Assembly (NCBI RefSeq): GCF_024171695.1
Contig: NZ_JAMTCF010000019.1
Location: 1-64,000, forward strand
From: Actinosynnema pretiosum
Lineage (GTDB): Bacteria; Actinomycetota; Actinomycetes; Mycobacteriales; Pseudonocardiaceae
Length of the DNA: 64,000 nucleotides
Direction: 5' to 3'
Shown: positions 6,913 to 15,192 of the stretch, in pieces
How the letters are laid out: each line of letters begins with the position of its first letter
Position numbering within the stretch: position 1 is the first letter of the stretch
Notes under the pieces: model-generated
Told to the model about the DNA's origin: nothing
The model's database searches: none
Seen by the model: the letters and a program-made list of their open reading frames with translations, nothing else
Translations under genes and position numbers: made by a program

Positions 6913-8129
6913 GCCGCACCCACCGGCTCGTGGCGGTGCCGCGCGACGGCCGTCGCCAGCGCGCGCACCCGCTCCTCGCGCTCGGCCTCGTTCTTCGGCG
7001 GCGGGGTGGACAGGTGGTCGAAGTACAGCGCCCGCAGCAGTTCGGCGCGCGAGCGGAACTCGACGTCGTCCGCGCCGCGCGAGATCACGGCCAGCACGGC
7101 CGCCGCCGCGCCCGCCACGGCGACCAGCACGCCCGGCCACGGCACGTCCCGCAGCCACACCTGGAGCGCGGCGAACGAGGTGGTCGCGAAACCGGCGAGG
7201 ATCGCCGCGGTGGCCAGGAGCCTGCCGCGCTCGCGCGCCCGCAGGGACTCCACCTCGCACTCGTGCAGCGCGGGCGCGATGATCTCGTTCGCCTCGTGGA
7301 TCGCGTCGGCCAGCAGGGGGTAGTCGAGCACGAATCCGGGGTCGACGACGGGACGCGCGTCGGGCTCGCGGAAGCGCAGCCGGGGCCACAGGGCGAGCGT
7401 GGGCGCGTCCGCGCGCAGCGGGGTGCCCGCCTTGGAGCCGAGCACGCCGCGCAGCACCGCGAGCACCCGCTCAGGGCCCTCGTCCACGTGCACGACGGCG
7501 ACCTGGCCCGCTCGGGCGAGCACGCCGATGTCCTCGTCGGCGAGCGCGCCGGAGACCAGCTCGTCGGCCAGACCGCCGGTGCCCGCGAGGAGCAGCAGGG
7601 GGCGGTCGTGGCCGAGGTGCTCGACCAGCGCCGCTCGGGCGCCGTCGTCGCCGCCCAGCAGGACCACCAGAGCGGGCCGCTTGCGGGCGACCGCGTCGAC
7701 CACGCGCAGCAGCGCCGGGACCTCGTCGCCCCAGCGGGAGCCGGGGACCAGGACGGCCGTGTCGTGGCGCTGGTTGAGGGGCAGCTCGCCGGGGCGCGGT
7801 TCGGCGTCGTCGGCCGCGACCAGGCGGCCGGGGGCGATGCCCACGAGCCTCGGCGCGGCGTCGAGCGCCTCGGACGCGAGGCCGGTGAGGTGCGCCACGC
7901 CCAGGTCGGCGCCGGTGGTGAGGACCACCGCGTTCGCCCGGCGGGCTTCGGACAGGACGGTCCGCAGCACCGGCAGGACGGTGGCGGACAGATCGGGATC
8001 TAGGGGTTCGGGGCTGCCGAGCAGTGCGACGACCGGACGTCCCCGTGGGAGTCCGAGCGCTCGGGCCCTGATGTCGGCGTCCGGGTGGGCCAACCGCCGC
8101 ACCCTGGGACCGCCAGCCGCAGGAGACAT
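6909..8129 (-). CDS. SLOG/LSDAT-like domain fused to SLATT two-TM domain
   Basis: About 406 residues. The N-terminal 200 residues show a Rossmann-like ligand fold (VVALLGSPEPL, then ANAVVLTTGADLGVAHLTG and PRLVGIAPGRLV), resembling the SLOG/LSDAT domains of TRPM-type proteins that bind nucleotide-derived ligands. The C-terminal part has a charged helix, two membrane helices (ATAAILAGFATTSFAALQVW and VLVAVAGAAAAVLAVIS) and a helical tail, as in SLATT domains. Such SLOG-SLATT fusions were predicted to open membrane pores on sensing a nucleotide signal. Start ATG 8129 gives a compact N-terminus; GTG 8165 is an alternative with no better ribosome site. Coupled by ATGA overlap to the downstream SLATT gene. 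Confidence 0.6.
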   Translation of the reverse strand: MSPAAGGPRVRRLAHPDADIRARALGLPRGRPVVALLGSPEPLDPDLSATVLPVLRTVLSEARRANAVVLTTGADLGVAHLTGLASEALDAAPRLVGIAPGRLVAADDAEPRPGELPLNQRHDTAVLVPGSRWGDEVPALLRVVDAVARKRPALVVLLGGDDGARAALVEHLGHDRPLLLLAGTGGLADELVSGALADEDIGVLARAGQVAVVHVDEGPERVLAVLRGVLGSKAGTPLRADAPTLALWPRLRFREPDARPVVDPGFVLDYPLLADAIHEANEIIAPALHECEVESLRARERGRLLATAAILAGFATTSFAALQVWLRDVPWPGVLVAVAGAAAAVLAVISRGADDVEFRSRAELLRALYFDHLSTPPPKNEAEREERVRALATAVARHRHEPVGAA

Positions 8130-8206
8130 GCCGGGGACCCTAGCGGGGGAGACTCTGAAATTCACCCGTCAGTGGGCAATTTCTACCCAGGTAGAGTTCC
8201 ACGGCG

Positions 8207-9670
8207 ATGAGCACGTCCGAACAGGCGCAGGCCGGGGGCTCCCCTGCCGAAGTACCGCCGGTGGAACCAGCAGCAGTGCCCGGCATCGACCCGGCCGAGA
8301 TGGAGATCGCGCTGCGGGTGTTGGCGCAGGTCGACGACCTGCCGCCCGAGCACCCGGACACGATCGCGCTCCGGCGCGCCACCTCCCGGATCTACAAGCA
8401 GGTGCGGAAGAACCGGAAGACGGCCCGGCGGCAGGAGGTGCTGGACGCCGACAACTCGGTGATCGCGGCCACCGCGACCGGGTCGCCGACGCGGATCGAC
8501 GACGAGACCGCGGGCATCCTGCTGCGGGAGCCCGAGCCGGGTGAGTCGGCCGGGACCTTCCGGAAGGCGCGGCCCTGCTACATCTGCAAGCAGCGGTATA
8601 CGCAGGTGGACGCGTTCTACCACCAGCTGTGCCCGAAGTGCGCGGCGCTGAACCGGTCGAAGCGGGACGCCAGGACGGACCTGACGGGGCGGCGGGCGCT
8701 GCTCACGGGCGGTCGGGCGAAGATCGGGATGTACATCGCGCTGCGGCTGCTGCGGGACGGTGCGCACACGACGATCACCACGCGGTTCCCGCACGACGCG
8801 GTCCGGCGGTTCGCGTCGATGCCGGACAGCGGGGACTGGTTGCACCGGCTGCGGGTGGTGGGGATCGATTTGCGGGACCCGGCGCAGGTGGTGGCGCTGG
8901 CGGATTCGGTGGCGGCTGCCGGGCCGTTGGACATTTTGATCAACAACGCGGCGCAGACGGTTCGGCGGTCGCCTGGGGCTTATGCGCCGCTGGTGGCGGC
9001 GGAGTCGGATCCGTTGCCTGCCGGGCCGTTGCCGGAACTGGTGAGCTTCGGGCACAGTTCCGCGGCGCACCCGCCCGCGTTGACGGGTGGGTTGCCGGGT
9101 GGGGCGGCTGGGGTTGATGTGACGGCGTTGGCGTTGGTGGCCGGGTCGGCGTTGATCGACGCTGGCGGGTTGGTGCCGGATGTTGCGGAGAGCAACAGCT
9201 GGGTGCAGACGGTGGGTGAGGTCGACCCGGTCGAGCTGCTTGAGGTGCAGCTGTGCAACAGCACGGCGCCGTTCATTTTGGTTTCGCGGTTGCGGGCGGC
9301 GATGGCGGCTTCGCCTGCGCGGCGCAAGTACGTGGTGAACGTGTCGGCCATGGAGGGGGTGTTCGGGCGCGGGTACAAGGGGGCCGGGCATCCGCACACG
9401 AACATGGCGAAGGCTGCGTTGAACATGTTGACGCGGACGAGCGCGGCGGACGTGTTCGAGGACGGGATCCTGATGACCTCGGTGGACACCGGGTGGATCA
9501 CGGATGAACGGCCGCACTTCACGAAGCTGCGGATGGCGGAGGAGGGGTTCCACGCGCCGCTGGACCTGGTCGACGGGGCCGCTCGGGTGTACGACCCGGT
9601 GGTGCGCGGGGAGGCTGGGGAGGATCTTTACGGGTGCTTCTTGAAGGATTACGGGCCTTATTCGTGGTGA
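8207..9670 (+). CDS. Zinc-ribbon plus SDR-fold oxidoreductase-like protein
   Basis: 487 residues. Residues 1-120 are mainly helical and charged. Cys124, Cys127, Cys142 and Cys145 (CYIC and CPKC) form a zinc-ribbon knuckle pair. From residue 160 a short-chain dehydrogenase fold follows, with nucleotide motif TGGRAKIG (167-174), INNAAQ (245-250) and the strand VVNVSAMEG. The usual YxxxK catalytic pair is altered: K402 is present (HTNMAKAAL) but the position of Tyr is Thr398. A catalytic role is therefore doubtful unless Tyr390 substitutes. Length is nearly twice that of a classical SDR. It is divergent from the SLOG-SLATT operon, separated by 77 bases. ATG 8207 is the first start of the frame. 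Confidence 0.78.
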   Translation: MSTSEQAQAGGSPAEVPPVEPAAVPGIDPAEMEIALRVLAQVDDLPPEHPDTIALRRATSRIYKQVRKNRKTARRQEVLDADNSVIAATATGSPTRIDDETAGILLREPEPGESAGTFRKARPCYICKQRYTQVDAFYHQLCPKCAALNRSKRDARTDLTGRRALLTGGRAKIGMYIALRLLRDGAHTTITTRFPHDAVRRFASMPDSGDWLHRLRVVGIDLRDPAQVVALADSVAAAGPLDILINNAAQTVRRSPGAYAPLVAAESDPLPAGPLPELVSFGHSSAAHPPALTGGLPGGAAGVDVTALALVAGSALIDAGGLVPDVAESNSWVQTVGEVDPVELLEVQLCNSTAPFILVSRLRAAMAASPARRKYVVNVSAMEGVFGRGYKGAGHPHTNMAKAALNMLTRTSAADVFEDGILMTSVDTGWITDERPHFTKLRMAEEGFHAPLDLVDGAARVYDPVVRGEAGEDLYGCFLKDYGPYSW

Positions 9671-10223
9671 CGCCGGTTTGGGTTGGCGGGCTTCGGTGGG
9701 GTGGGGGTAGGGCTGGGGGAAGGGCGAAGGGCAAGAGCTGAAGGGCTCGCCTCGCCGGCGGGGCAGGCCTCCAAAAAAGAGGGGGACGAGCTCTGCCGGC
9801 CGGTGACGGTTGGGTTGGTGGTGCGGTTTACCCCTGCGGTGGTCCGGGTCCCTCTTCTCCGTGTGGCCTCCTTTCAGGCAAGCACAGGCGTCAAGACGCC
9901 GTTTGACCAGGCAGTCTGCCGCGCGGTGCGGCGGCGTCTTGACACCTGCGCTCGGGCTTCGCCAGGCCACACGGAGAAGAGGGACGCGGGAGTGGGGCTG
10001 CTTGGGCTCGCTGCGCTCGCCCCGCAGCCCGCGAGTGCGGGGACGTAGGTGGGTGCGGGGATGTGGGCGTGTGCGGGGACTTGGGTGGGTGCGGTGAGGC
10101 CGCTGTGCGCTTGGTCTGCGGGTGCGGGTGGGGCGCGGGTGGTGGCTTGTGGTTGGGGGCTGCTGGGCAAAACGCCGTGCCCCCTCCACCGATCGGGTCA
10201 GCTGGGTGGAGATACTGCGGTGC
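9671..10223. other. Intergenic stretch holding a hairpin element
   Basis: No gene is supported here. The main content is the nested inverted repeat at 9848-9985, listed separately. The flanks are G-rich low-complexity sequence (many GGGTGCGGG steps near 10040-10150). Short frames crossing it have no ribosome binding sites and read through the hairpin. Confidence 0.6.
9848..9985. repeat. 138-bp nested inverted repeat (MITE/REP-like element)
   Basis: Outer arms at 9848-9869 and 9964-9985 are exact 22-base inverted copies. Inner arms at 9885-9901 and 9932-9948 match at 16 of 17 positions (CAGGCGTCAAGACGCCG against CGGCGTCTTGACACCTG). The whole unit can fold into one long interrupted hairpin. 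It carries no gene and has the form of a small non-autonomous palindromic element; I expect further copies elsewhere in the genome but cannot see any in this window. Confidence 0.75.
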
Positions 10224-13200
10224 ATGTTCAGCGCCAACGGCAGGTACGTCCACTCACCGGGTGACTTGGTCGACCTGTTGGAGTGCGAGCACCGCTCCCG
10301 GCTGACGACCGCGTTGACCAAGGGGGTGCCCGGTGCGCCCCCTCCCGCCCCTCCGCAGGACCTGCTCGCCGCGCGGCACGGGCTCGCGCACGAGAAGGCC
10401 GTCCTGGAGCGGTTCCTCGCTGCGGGTGAGGTGTTCGAGGTGCCGCAGCCCGCGCCGGTGCACGAGGCGCTGGTCGAGGCCGCCGCGGTGACCTGGGACG
10501 CCATCGCGCGGCGGGTTCCCGTCATCTACCAAGGGGTCTTCTACGACGAGGACTTCCACGGGCGGGCCGACTTCCTGGTGTTGACCGAGCACGGGTACGA
10601 GCCGCACGACGCCAAGCTCGCCCGGCACCCCACGCCGGCCGCGGTCGTGCAGTTGACGGCTTACGCGGCTGCGCTGGGGGATGCGGCCGGGCCCAGGGCG
10701 CACCTGCTGCTCGGGGACGGGACCACCAAGTCGTTCCGGGTCTCCGACTTCCTGCCGATCGTGGCGGACCTGCGGGCGCGGTTGCGCGCCACCGTCGCCG
10801 CGCCGCCCGCGCTCCCGGCCCGGCTCTGGGACGACGAGCGGCCCGCGTGCGGGACCTGTCGGTTCTCCGCGCACTGCGCCGACGGGCGCGAGCGGTCGCG
10901 CGACCTGTCGCTGGTGGCGGGCATCCGCACCGACCAGCGGCGGAAGTTGGCGTCCGCCGGGTTGGACACCATCGACGCGCTCGCGGGGGCCACCAACACC
11001 GAGCGGCCTGCCAGCATGTCGCAGGGGACGTTCGCCGGGTTGCGGGCGCAGGCCGCGCTGCAGGTCATCCAGGACACCTCGCGCACGCGCGACAACCCCG
11101 TCGGCAAGGTCGCGTACGAGGTCGTGGTGCCGGACGCGCTGGCCTCGTTGCCGCAGCCCAGTCCCGGCGACCTGTTCTTCGACATGGAGGGCGACCCGTA
11201 CGCGCTCGCGGGCGAGGGGCTGGAGTACCTGTTCGGGGTCGTCACGCACGACGAGGTGTTCACGCCGTTCTGGGCGCACACCCGGCCGCAGGAGAAGGCC
11301 GCGTTCGAGCGGCTCGTCGACCTCGCCACCTCGCGGCTCGCCGAGCACCCCGACGCGCACGTCTACCACTACGCGCCGTACGAGGTGAGCGCGCTCAAGC
11401 GGCTCGCGGCGCTGCACGGGACGCGCGAGGAGGAGGTCGACCACCTGCTGCGGTCGAACGCGCTGGTGGACCTGTACGCGGTGGTGCGCAAGGCGTTGCG
11501 GGTGTCGCAGCGGTCGTACTCGATCAAGTACCTGGAACCGCTCTACATGCCCGAGGCGCGTTCCGGGGACGTCAAGAACGCGGTGTCGAGCATCGAGGCG
11601 TACGAGGAGTACCTGATGCTCACCTCGATGGGCGACACCGGGCGCGCGGAGGAGGTGCTGGACGGGATCGCCGAGTACAACACCTACGACTGCGTGTCCA
11701 CGCTGCGGCTCTACCGGTTCCTGCTCCAGGTGCGGGAGGAGGCGGGGATCGAGCCGCGCACGGCCGAGCAGTCGCTGTACGAGGAGATCGAGGACGAGAT
11801 CGCCCAGCAGCGGCGGGCCGAGCGGGCGGAGCGGATCGCCGCCGTGGTGGACCCGCTGATCGAGGGGCTGCCGGACAACCCGGCCGACTTCACCGACGAC
11901 GAGCGGGCGCGGGCGCTGCTGGCGGCGGCGGTCGGGTACCACCGGCGGGAGACGAACCCGGCGTGGTGGGACTTCTTCCGGCAGCTCGCGGCCCCGCTGT
12001 CGGAGCTGGAGTCGGACAGCTCGTGCGCGGTCGCGGTGTCGGTGCGGGCGGACGACTGGGTGCAGCCCGCCGGACGGGTGAAGAAGGCCAAGCGGGAGGT
12101 GCGGGTGCGCTGCGACCCGGACCGGCCGCACCCGTTCAGCAAGGGCGAGAAGGTGCGGCTGCTCTACCCCGGCACGCCGGACAGCGAGACCCGCGACGCC
12201 GAGGTGCTGTTCGAGTCGGCCGAGGAGGTGGTGCTGCTGGAGAGCGCCTCCCCGGACGAGGCGGGGGGCGGGAACCCGGTCGCGGTGCTGCCGGGGTCGC
12301 CGGTGCGGCCGGCGCCCAAGGACGAGGCGGTGTACGAGCTGGCCCGGCTGGTGGTGGACCACCTGCCCGAGCTGCCCGCGCATCCGGGGGTGGACCTGGC
12401 GCGGCGGCTCGCGCCCCGGTTGCGGGCGGGCTCGCTGCCGCGGTCGGGGGACGTGATCGCGGACGTGATCGGGGCGGTGGACGCGCTGGCCGGGTCGGTG
12501 CTGGCGGTGCAGGGGCCGCCGGGGGCCGGGAAGACGTACCTGGCGGGGCGGTTGATCGCGCACCTGATCGCGGGCGGGCGCAGCGTCGGGGTGACGTCCA
12601 ACAGCCACAAGGCGGTGGAGAACGTGCTCACCGCCGCCATCAAGGCCGGGCGGGAGCTGGGGGTGCCGATCCCGGCCGCGAAGAACCCCAAGGGGCAGCC
12701 GGTGAAGGACTGCCTGTGGGAGCAGACCAAGAACAACCCGGCGCTGCTGCGCTGGCGCGAGGACCAGGGCGGCGGGCACCTGGTCGGCGGGACGGCGTGG
12801 ACGTTCTCCAACGCGGCCATGCGGGAGCAGCCGTTCGACGTGCTGATCGTGGACGAGGCCGGGCAGTTCGCGCTCGCCGACGCGCTCGCGGTGTCCACGG
12901 CCGCGCGGAACCTGGTGCTGCTGGGCGACCCGCAGCAGCTGCCGCAGGTCGTGCAGGGCACGCACCCGGCGGGCGCGGACGCGTCGGCGCTCGGGCACGT
13001 CATCGGGGACGCGGACGTGATGCCGCCGGAGCTGGGGTACTTCCTGGCGCAGACGCGGCGGATGCACCCCTCGGTGTGCCTGCCGGTGTCGAACCTGTCG
13101 TACGCGGGGCTGCTGCACGCGCACGAGAGCGCGGGCGGGCGGCGGGTGGTCGGGATCGAGCCGGGGCTGTACGTGCGGGAGGTCGACCACCGGCACAACA

Positions 13201-13685
13201 CGACCAAGTCGGACGAGGAGGCGGCGGTCGTCGGGGAGCTGGTGGCCGGGCTGGTCGGGCGGGAGTGGGTGGACGGGGGTGACAGGCGACCCCTGGAGTG
13301 CTCGGACGTGCTCGTGGTCGCCCCCTACAACCTGCAGGTGCGGTTGGTGAAGCGGGAGCTGGAGCGGCGCGGGCTCGGCGAGGTGCGGGTGGGGACGGTG
13401 GACCGGTTCCAGGGGCAGGAGGCGCCTGTGGTGATCAGCACCATGACGTCCTCGTCGGCGGTGGACCTGCCGCGCGGGCTGGACTTCCTGCTCTCGCGCA
13501 ACCGGGTCAACGTGGCGCTGTCGCGGGCGCAGGCGCTCGCGGTGGTGGTGTGCTCGCCCCGGTTGGTGGAGGCGGACATCCGGGGCGTCGAACAGCTGCG
13601 GCTCGTTTCCGGGATGATCGGGCTGCTCGGCGAGGCGCGGAATTGGAACAATTCTCCGGTTGACGCGGGCGTGGCGGCGGGGTGA
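10224..13685 (+). CDS. TM0106-type RecB-like nuclease, RNase H-like and superfamily 1 helicase fusion
   Basis: A 1153-residue multidomain enzyme. Residues 1-220 are a Cas4/RecB-type PD-(D/E)xK nuclease: GRADFLVL near 113, then EPHDAKLAR. Cys21 together with C209, C212 and C218 (CGTCRFSAHC) gives the C-xn-CxxCx5C pattern of iron-sulfur nucleases such as Cas4, AddB and Dna2. Residues about 315-470 are an RNase H-like exonuclease domain (FFDMEGDPYAL). The C-terminal 430 residues are a Dna2/UPF1-like helicase: Walker A GPPGAGKT near 764, DEAGQF near 877, LLGDPQQLPQV, DRFQGQEAPVV and NVALSRAQ. Probably acts in DNA repair or defence. Start ATG 10224 aligns with the usual MF..G.YVHSP opening; GTG 10206 is possible. 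Confidence 0.88.
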   Translation: MFSANGRYVHSPGDLVDLLECEHRSRLTTALTKGVPGAPPPAPPQDLLAARHGLAHEKAVLERFLAAGEVFEVPQPAPVHEALVEAAAVTWDAIARRVPVIYQGVFYDEDFHGRADFLVLTEHGYEPHDAKLARHPTPAAVVQLTAYAAALGDAAGPRAHLLLGDGTTKSFRVSDFLPIVADLRARLRATVAAPPALPARLWDDERPACGTCRFSAHCADGRERSRDLSLVAGIRTDQRRKLASAGLDTIDALAGATNTERPASMSQGTFAGLRAQAALQVIQDTSRTRDNPVGKVAYEVVVPDALASLPQPSPGDLFFDMEGDPYALAGEGLEYLFGVVTHDEVFTPFWAHTRPQEKAAFERLVDLATSRLAEHPDAHVYHYAPYEVSALKRLAALHGTREEEVDHLLRSNALVDLYAVVRKALRVSQRSYSIKYLEPLYMPEARSGDVKNAVSSIEAYEEYLMLTSMGDTGRAEEVLDGIAEYNTYDCVSTLRLYRFLLQVREEAGIEPRTAEQSLYEEIEDEIAQQRRAERAERIAAVVDPLIEGLPDNPADFTDDERARALLAAAVGYHRRETNPAWWDFFRQLAAPLSELESDSSCAVAVSVRADDWVQPAGRVKKAKREVRVRCDPDRPHPFSKGEKVRLLYPGTPDSETRDAEVLFESAEEVVLLESASPDEAGGGNPVAVLPGSPVRPAPKDEAVYELARLVVDHLPELPAHPGVDLARRLAPRLRAGSLPRSGDVIADVIGAVDALAGSVLAVQGPPGAGKTYLAGRLIAHLIAGGRSVGVTSNSHKAVENVLTAAIKAGRELGVPIPAAKNPKGQPVKDCLWEQTKNNPALLRWREDQGGGHLVGGTAWTFSNAAMREQPFDVLIVDEAGQFALADALAVSTAARNLVLLGDPQQLPQVVQGTHPAGADASALGHVIGDADVMPPELGYFLAQTRRMHPSVCLPVSNLSYAGLLHAHESAGGRRVVGIEPGLYVREVDHRHNTTKSDEEAAVVGELVAGLVGREWVDGGDRRPLECSDVLVVAPYNLQVRLVKRELERRGLGEVRVGTVDRFQGQEAPVVISTMTSSSAVDLPRGLDFLLSRNRVNVALSRAQALAVVVCSPRLVEADIRGVEQLRLVSGMIGLLGEARNWNNSPVDAGVAAG

Positions 13686-14295
13686 ACCGCGAGGTGGCGC
13701 CGGTGGGTGTTCCCGGCGGTCGGTGAGGCTGTTTCCGCAGGTTCCCGAGGCCCTTGACCTGGAACGTCGGCACGGGCACCGGTACGGCCGCGTCCCGCTT
13801 TCGCGGGGCGCGGCCTTCTTCGCGGTTCCGGAAAGACACCCCCTATTTACGGAGGGTGATCAACAATGCGGTGGGGTCGTTCCTGATTTGCCCGGCGGCA
13901 TCCGGATATCGGAAAGGCCGGAACGCGCTCGGCCGTCGGTTGCAACTTGGTTGCACACCGTTCCCGGTGGTCACGCACCGTGTCTGCCGGTTTTTTGGGG
14001 CATGGCAACGTACCAGAGTCGTTTTTCGGCCTGCTCCCACGGGGTCCCCGACGCGTTCGCGGAGGCCTGCTAATGCCATTTACGCACCGCCGCGTTACAG
14101 GTTCAGGTAACGAATTCCACACGACCGGACAACGGCTGACCCGCGCGTTCGGCCGAGCGGAGCAATCTGGGCCGGTTCTTTCCGGTAACCCGAACCCGAG
14201 GTTCCACACGAATGGATCAGCGCCTAATATGAACCGCGCTCCACCCCTACGCGTATAGGGTGATGCGTCTCCGCAAATCCCCATCAGGAGTCTTC
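13686..14295. other. Intergenic stretch, no gene supported
   Basis: About 600 bases between the helicase and the surface protein. Composition drops in GC relative to the neighbours and no frame has both a ribosome site and normal codon use. A short inverted repeat CCCTACGCGTATAGGG at 14245-14260 lies 35 bases before the surface protein start and may belong to its promoter. I see no known RNA element. Confidence 0.5.
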
Positions 14296-15015
14296 ATGCA
14301 GTTCGCACGAACCGCCGGCAAGTCCATCGGCGTTGCCGCGACCGTCGTTGCCGCCGGTTTGCTCATGGCGCTCCCCGCGTCCGCGCACAACCGCTCCCTG
14401 GACGTGAAGTGCGCTCCCACGGGTGAGGCGGTCTTCAACCTCAAGCTGACCCAGTACAGCACCCGGTACGACAACACCCTGAAGGTCACCGAGGGTGACA
14501 CCGTCCTGGAGGACACCACCTTCCGGGGTGACTTCCGCAAGGAGTACAAGGTCCCCGGCGACGTGACGCGGACCTTCAAGGTCGAGCTGGTCGCGGGCGA
14601 CGACAACAGCAAGAGCACCTACTCGTTCAAGGCCGAGAAGTCGCTCAAGGAGCTGTGCAAGCAGCCCGAGAAGCCCAGCACCACGCCGGAGACCCCCAAG
14701 TCCGAGGTGCCCCCGACCGAGGACAGCGTCCCGCCGTCGCCGACCTCCAGCAGCAGCCCGGCGCCGTCGGTCACCGAGTCGGCCCCGGTCCCCTCCTCGC
14801 AGGAGGTGCCGTTCCCGAGCGTGACCGAGTCCACCTCGCCCGCGCCGACCACGACCACCTCGGCTGAGGTCGTCCCGGTCACCGAGGACACCGAGGGCCT
14901 GGCCAACACCGGCGCCAGCGTCGCCGTGCCGCTGGGCATCGGCGCCGCGCTGCTCGCCGCCGGTGGTGGCGTGCTGTTCTTCATGCGCAAGCGCGGTGCG
15001 GCCAACAACGGCTGA
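14296..15015 (+). CDS. Sortase-anchored (LAxTG) surface protein
   Basis: A 239-residue exported protein. The signal peptide spans residues 1-32 (hydrophobic AATVVAAGLLMALPASA, cleavage after ASA). Residues 33-120 form a small beta-rich domain with two Cys (VKCAPTG and LKELCKQ). A Pro/Thr/Ser stalk of about 75 residues follows. The C-terminus is a cell-wall sorting signal: LANTG, a hydrophobic helix (VAVPLGIGAALLAAGGGVLFF) and RKRG. LAxTG is the class E sortase motif common in actinomycetes. Start ATG 14296 follows AGGAG by five bases. The globular part is not recognised; the protein is probably linked to peptidoglycan. Confidence 0.88.
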   Translation: MQFARTAGKSIGVAATVVAAGLLMALPASAHNRSLDVKCAPTGEAVFNLKLTQYSTRYDNTLKVTEGDTVLEDTTFRGDFRKEYKVPGDVTRTFKVELVAGDDNSKSTYSFKAEKSLKELCKQPEKPSTTPETPKSEVPPTEDSVPPSPTSSSSPAPSVTESAPVPSSQEVPFPSVTESTSPAPTTTTSAEVVPVTEDTEGLANTGASVAVPLGIGAALLAAGGGVLFFMRKRGAANNG

Positions 15016-15064
15016 GCACGGCTCTGAGCTCCACCCCGACGCCTGAGACGGCGCCGGAACGGCT

Positions 15065-15098
15065 GAAGGGCGGCCACCCCTCGGGGTGTCCGCCCTTC
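15065..15098. terminator. Hairpin between convergent genes
   Basis: GAAGGGCGG (15065-15073) pairs with CCGCCCTTC (15090-15098), and the inner CACCCC/GGGGTG bases extend the stem around a TCG loop. It lies between the surface protein gene and the convergent dehydrogenase gene and probably serves both. Confidence 0.75.
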
Positions 15099-15192
15099 GT
15101 CGTCCCCGCCCCTGGGGGAGGCCCCGGTGCGGGCCTCCCCCTGGCGGGGTCATCGGCTCCGCGCCACCAGGGGGCGCGGGAGCCGGTGGGTC

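Noticed and set aside
10254..13196. 980-codon minus-strand frame opposite the helicase
   Set aside because: Composition (His/Arg/Pro/Val-rich) is that of a high-GC antisense shadow, and the plus strand encodes a clear multidomain enzyme.
13947..14284. Small overlapping frames between helicase and surface protein
   Set aside because: They occur on both strands with low third-position GC and no ribosome sites.
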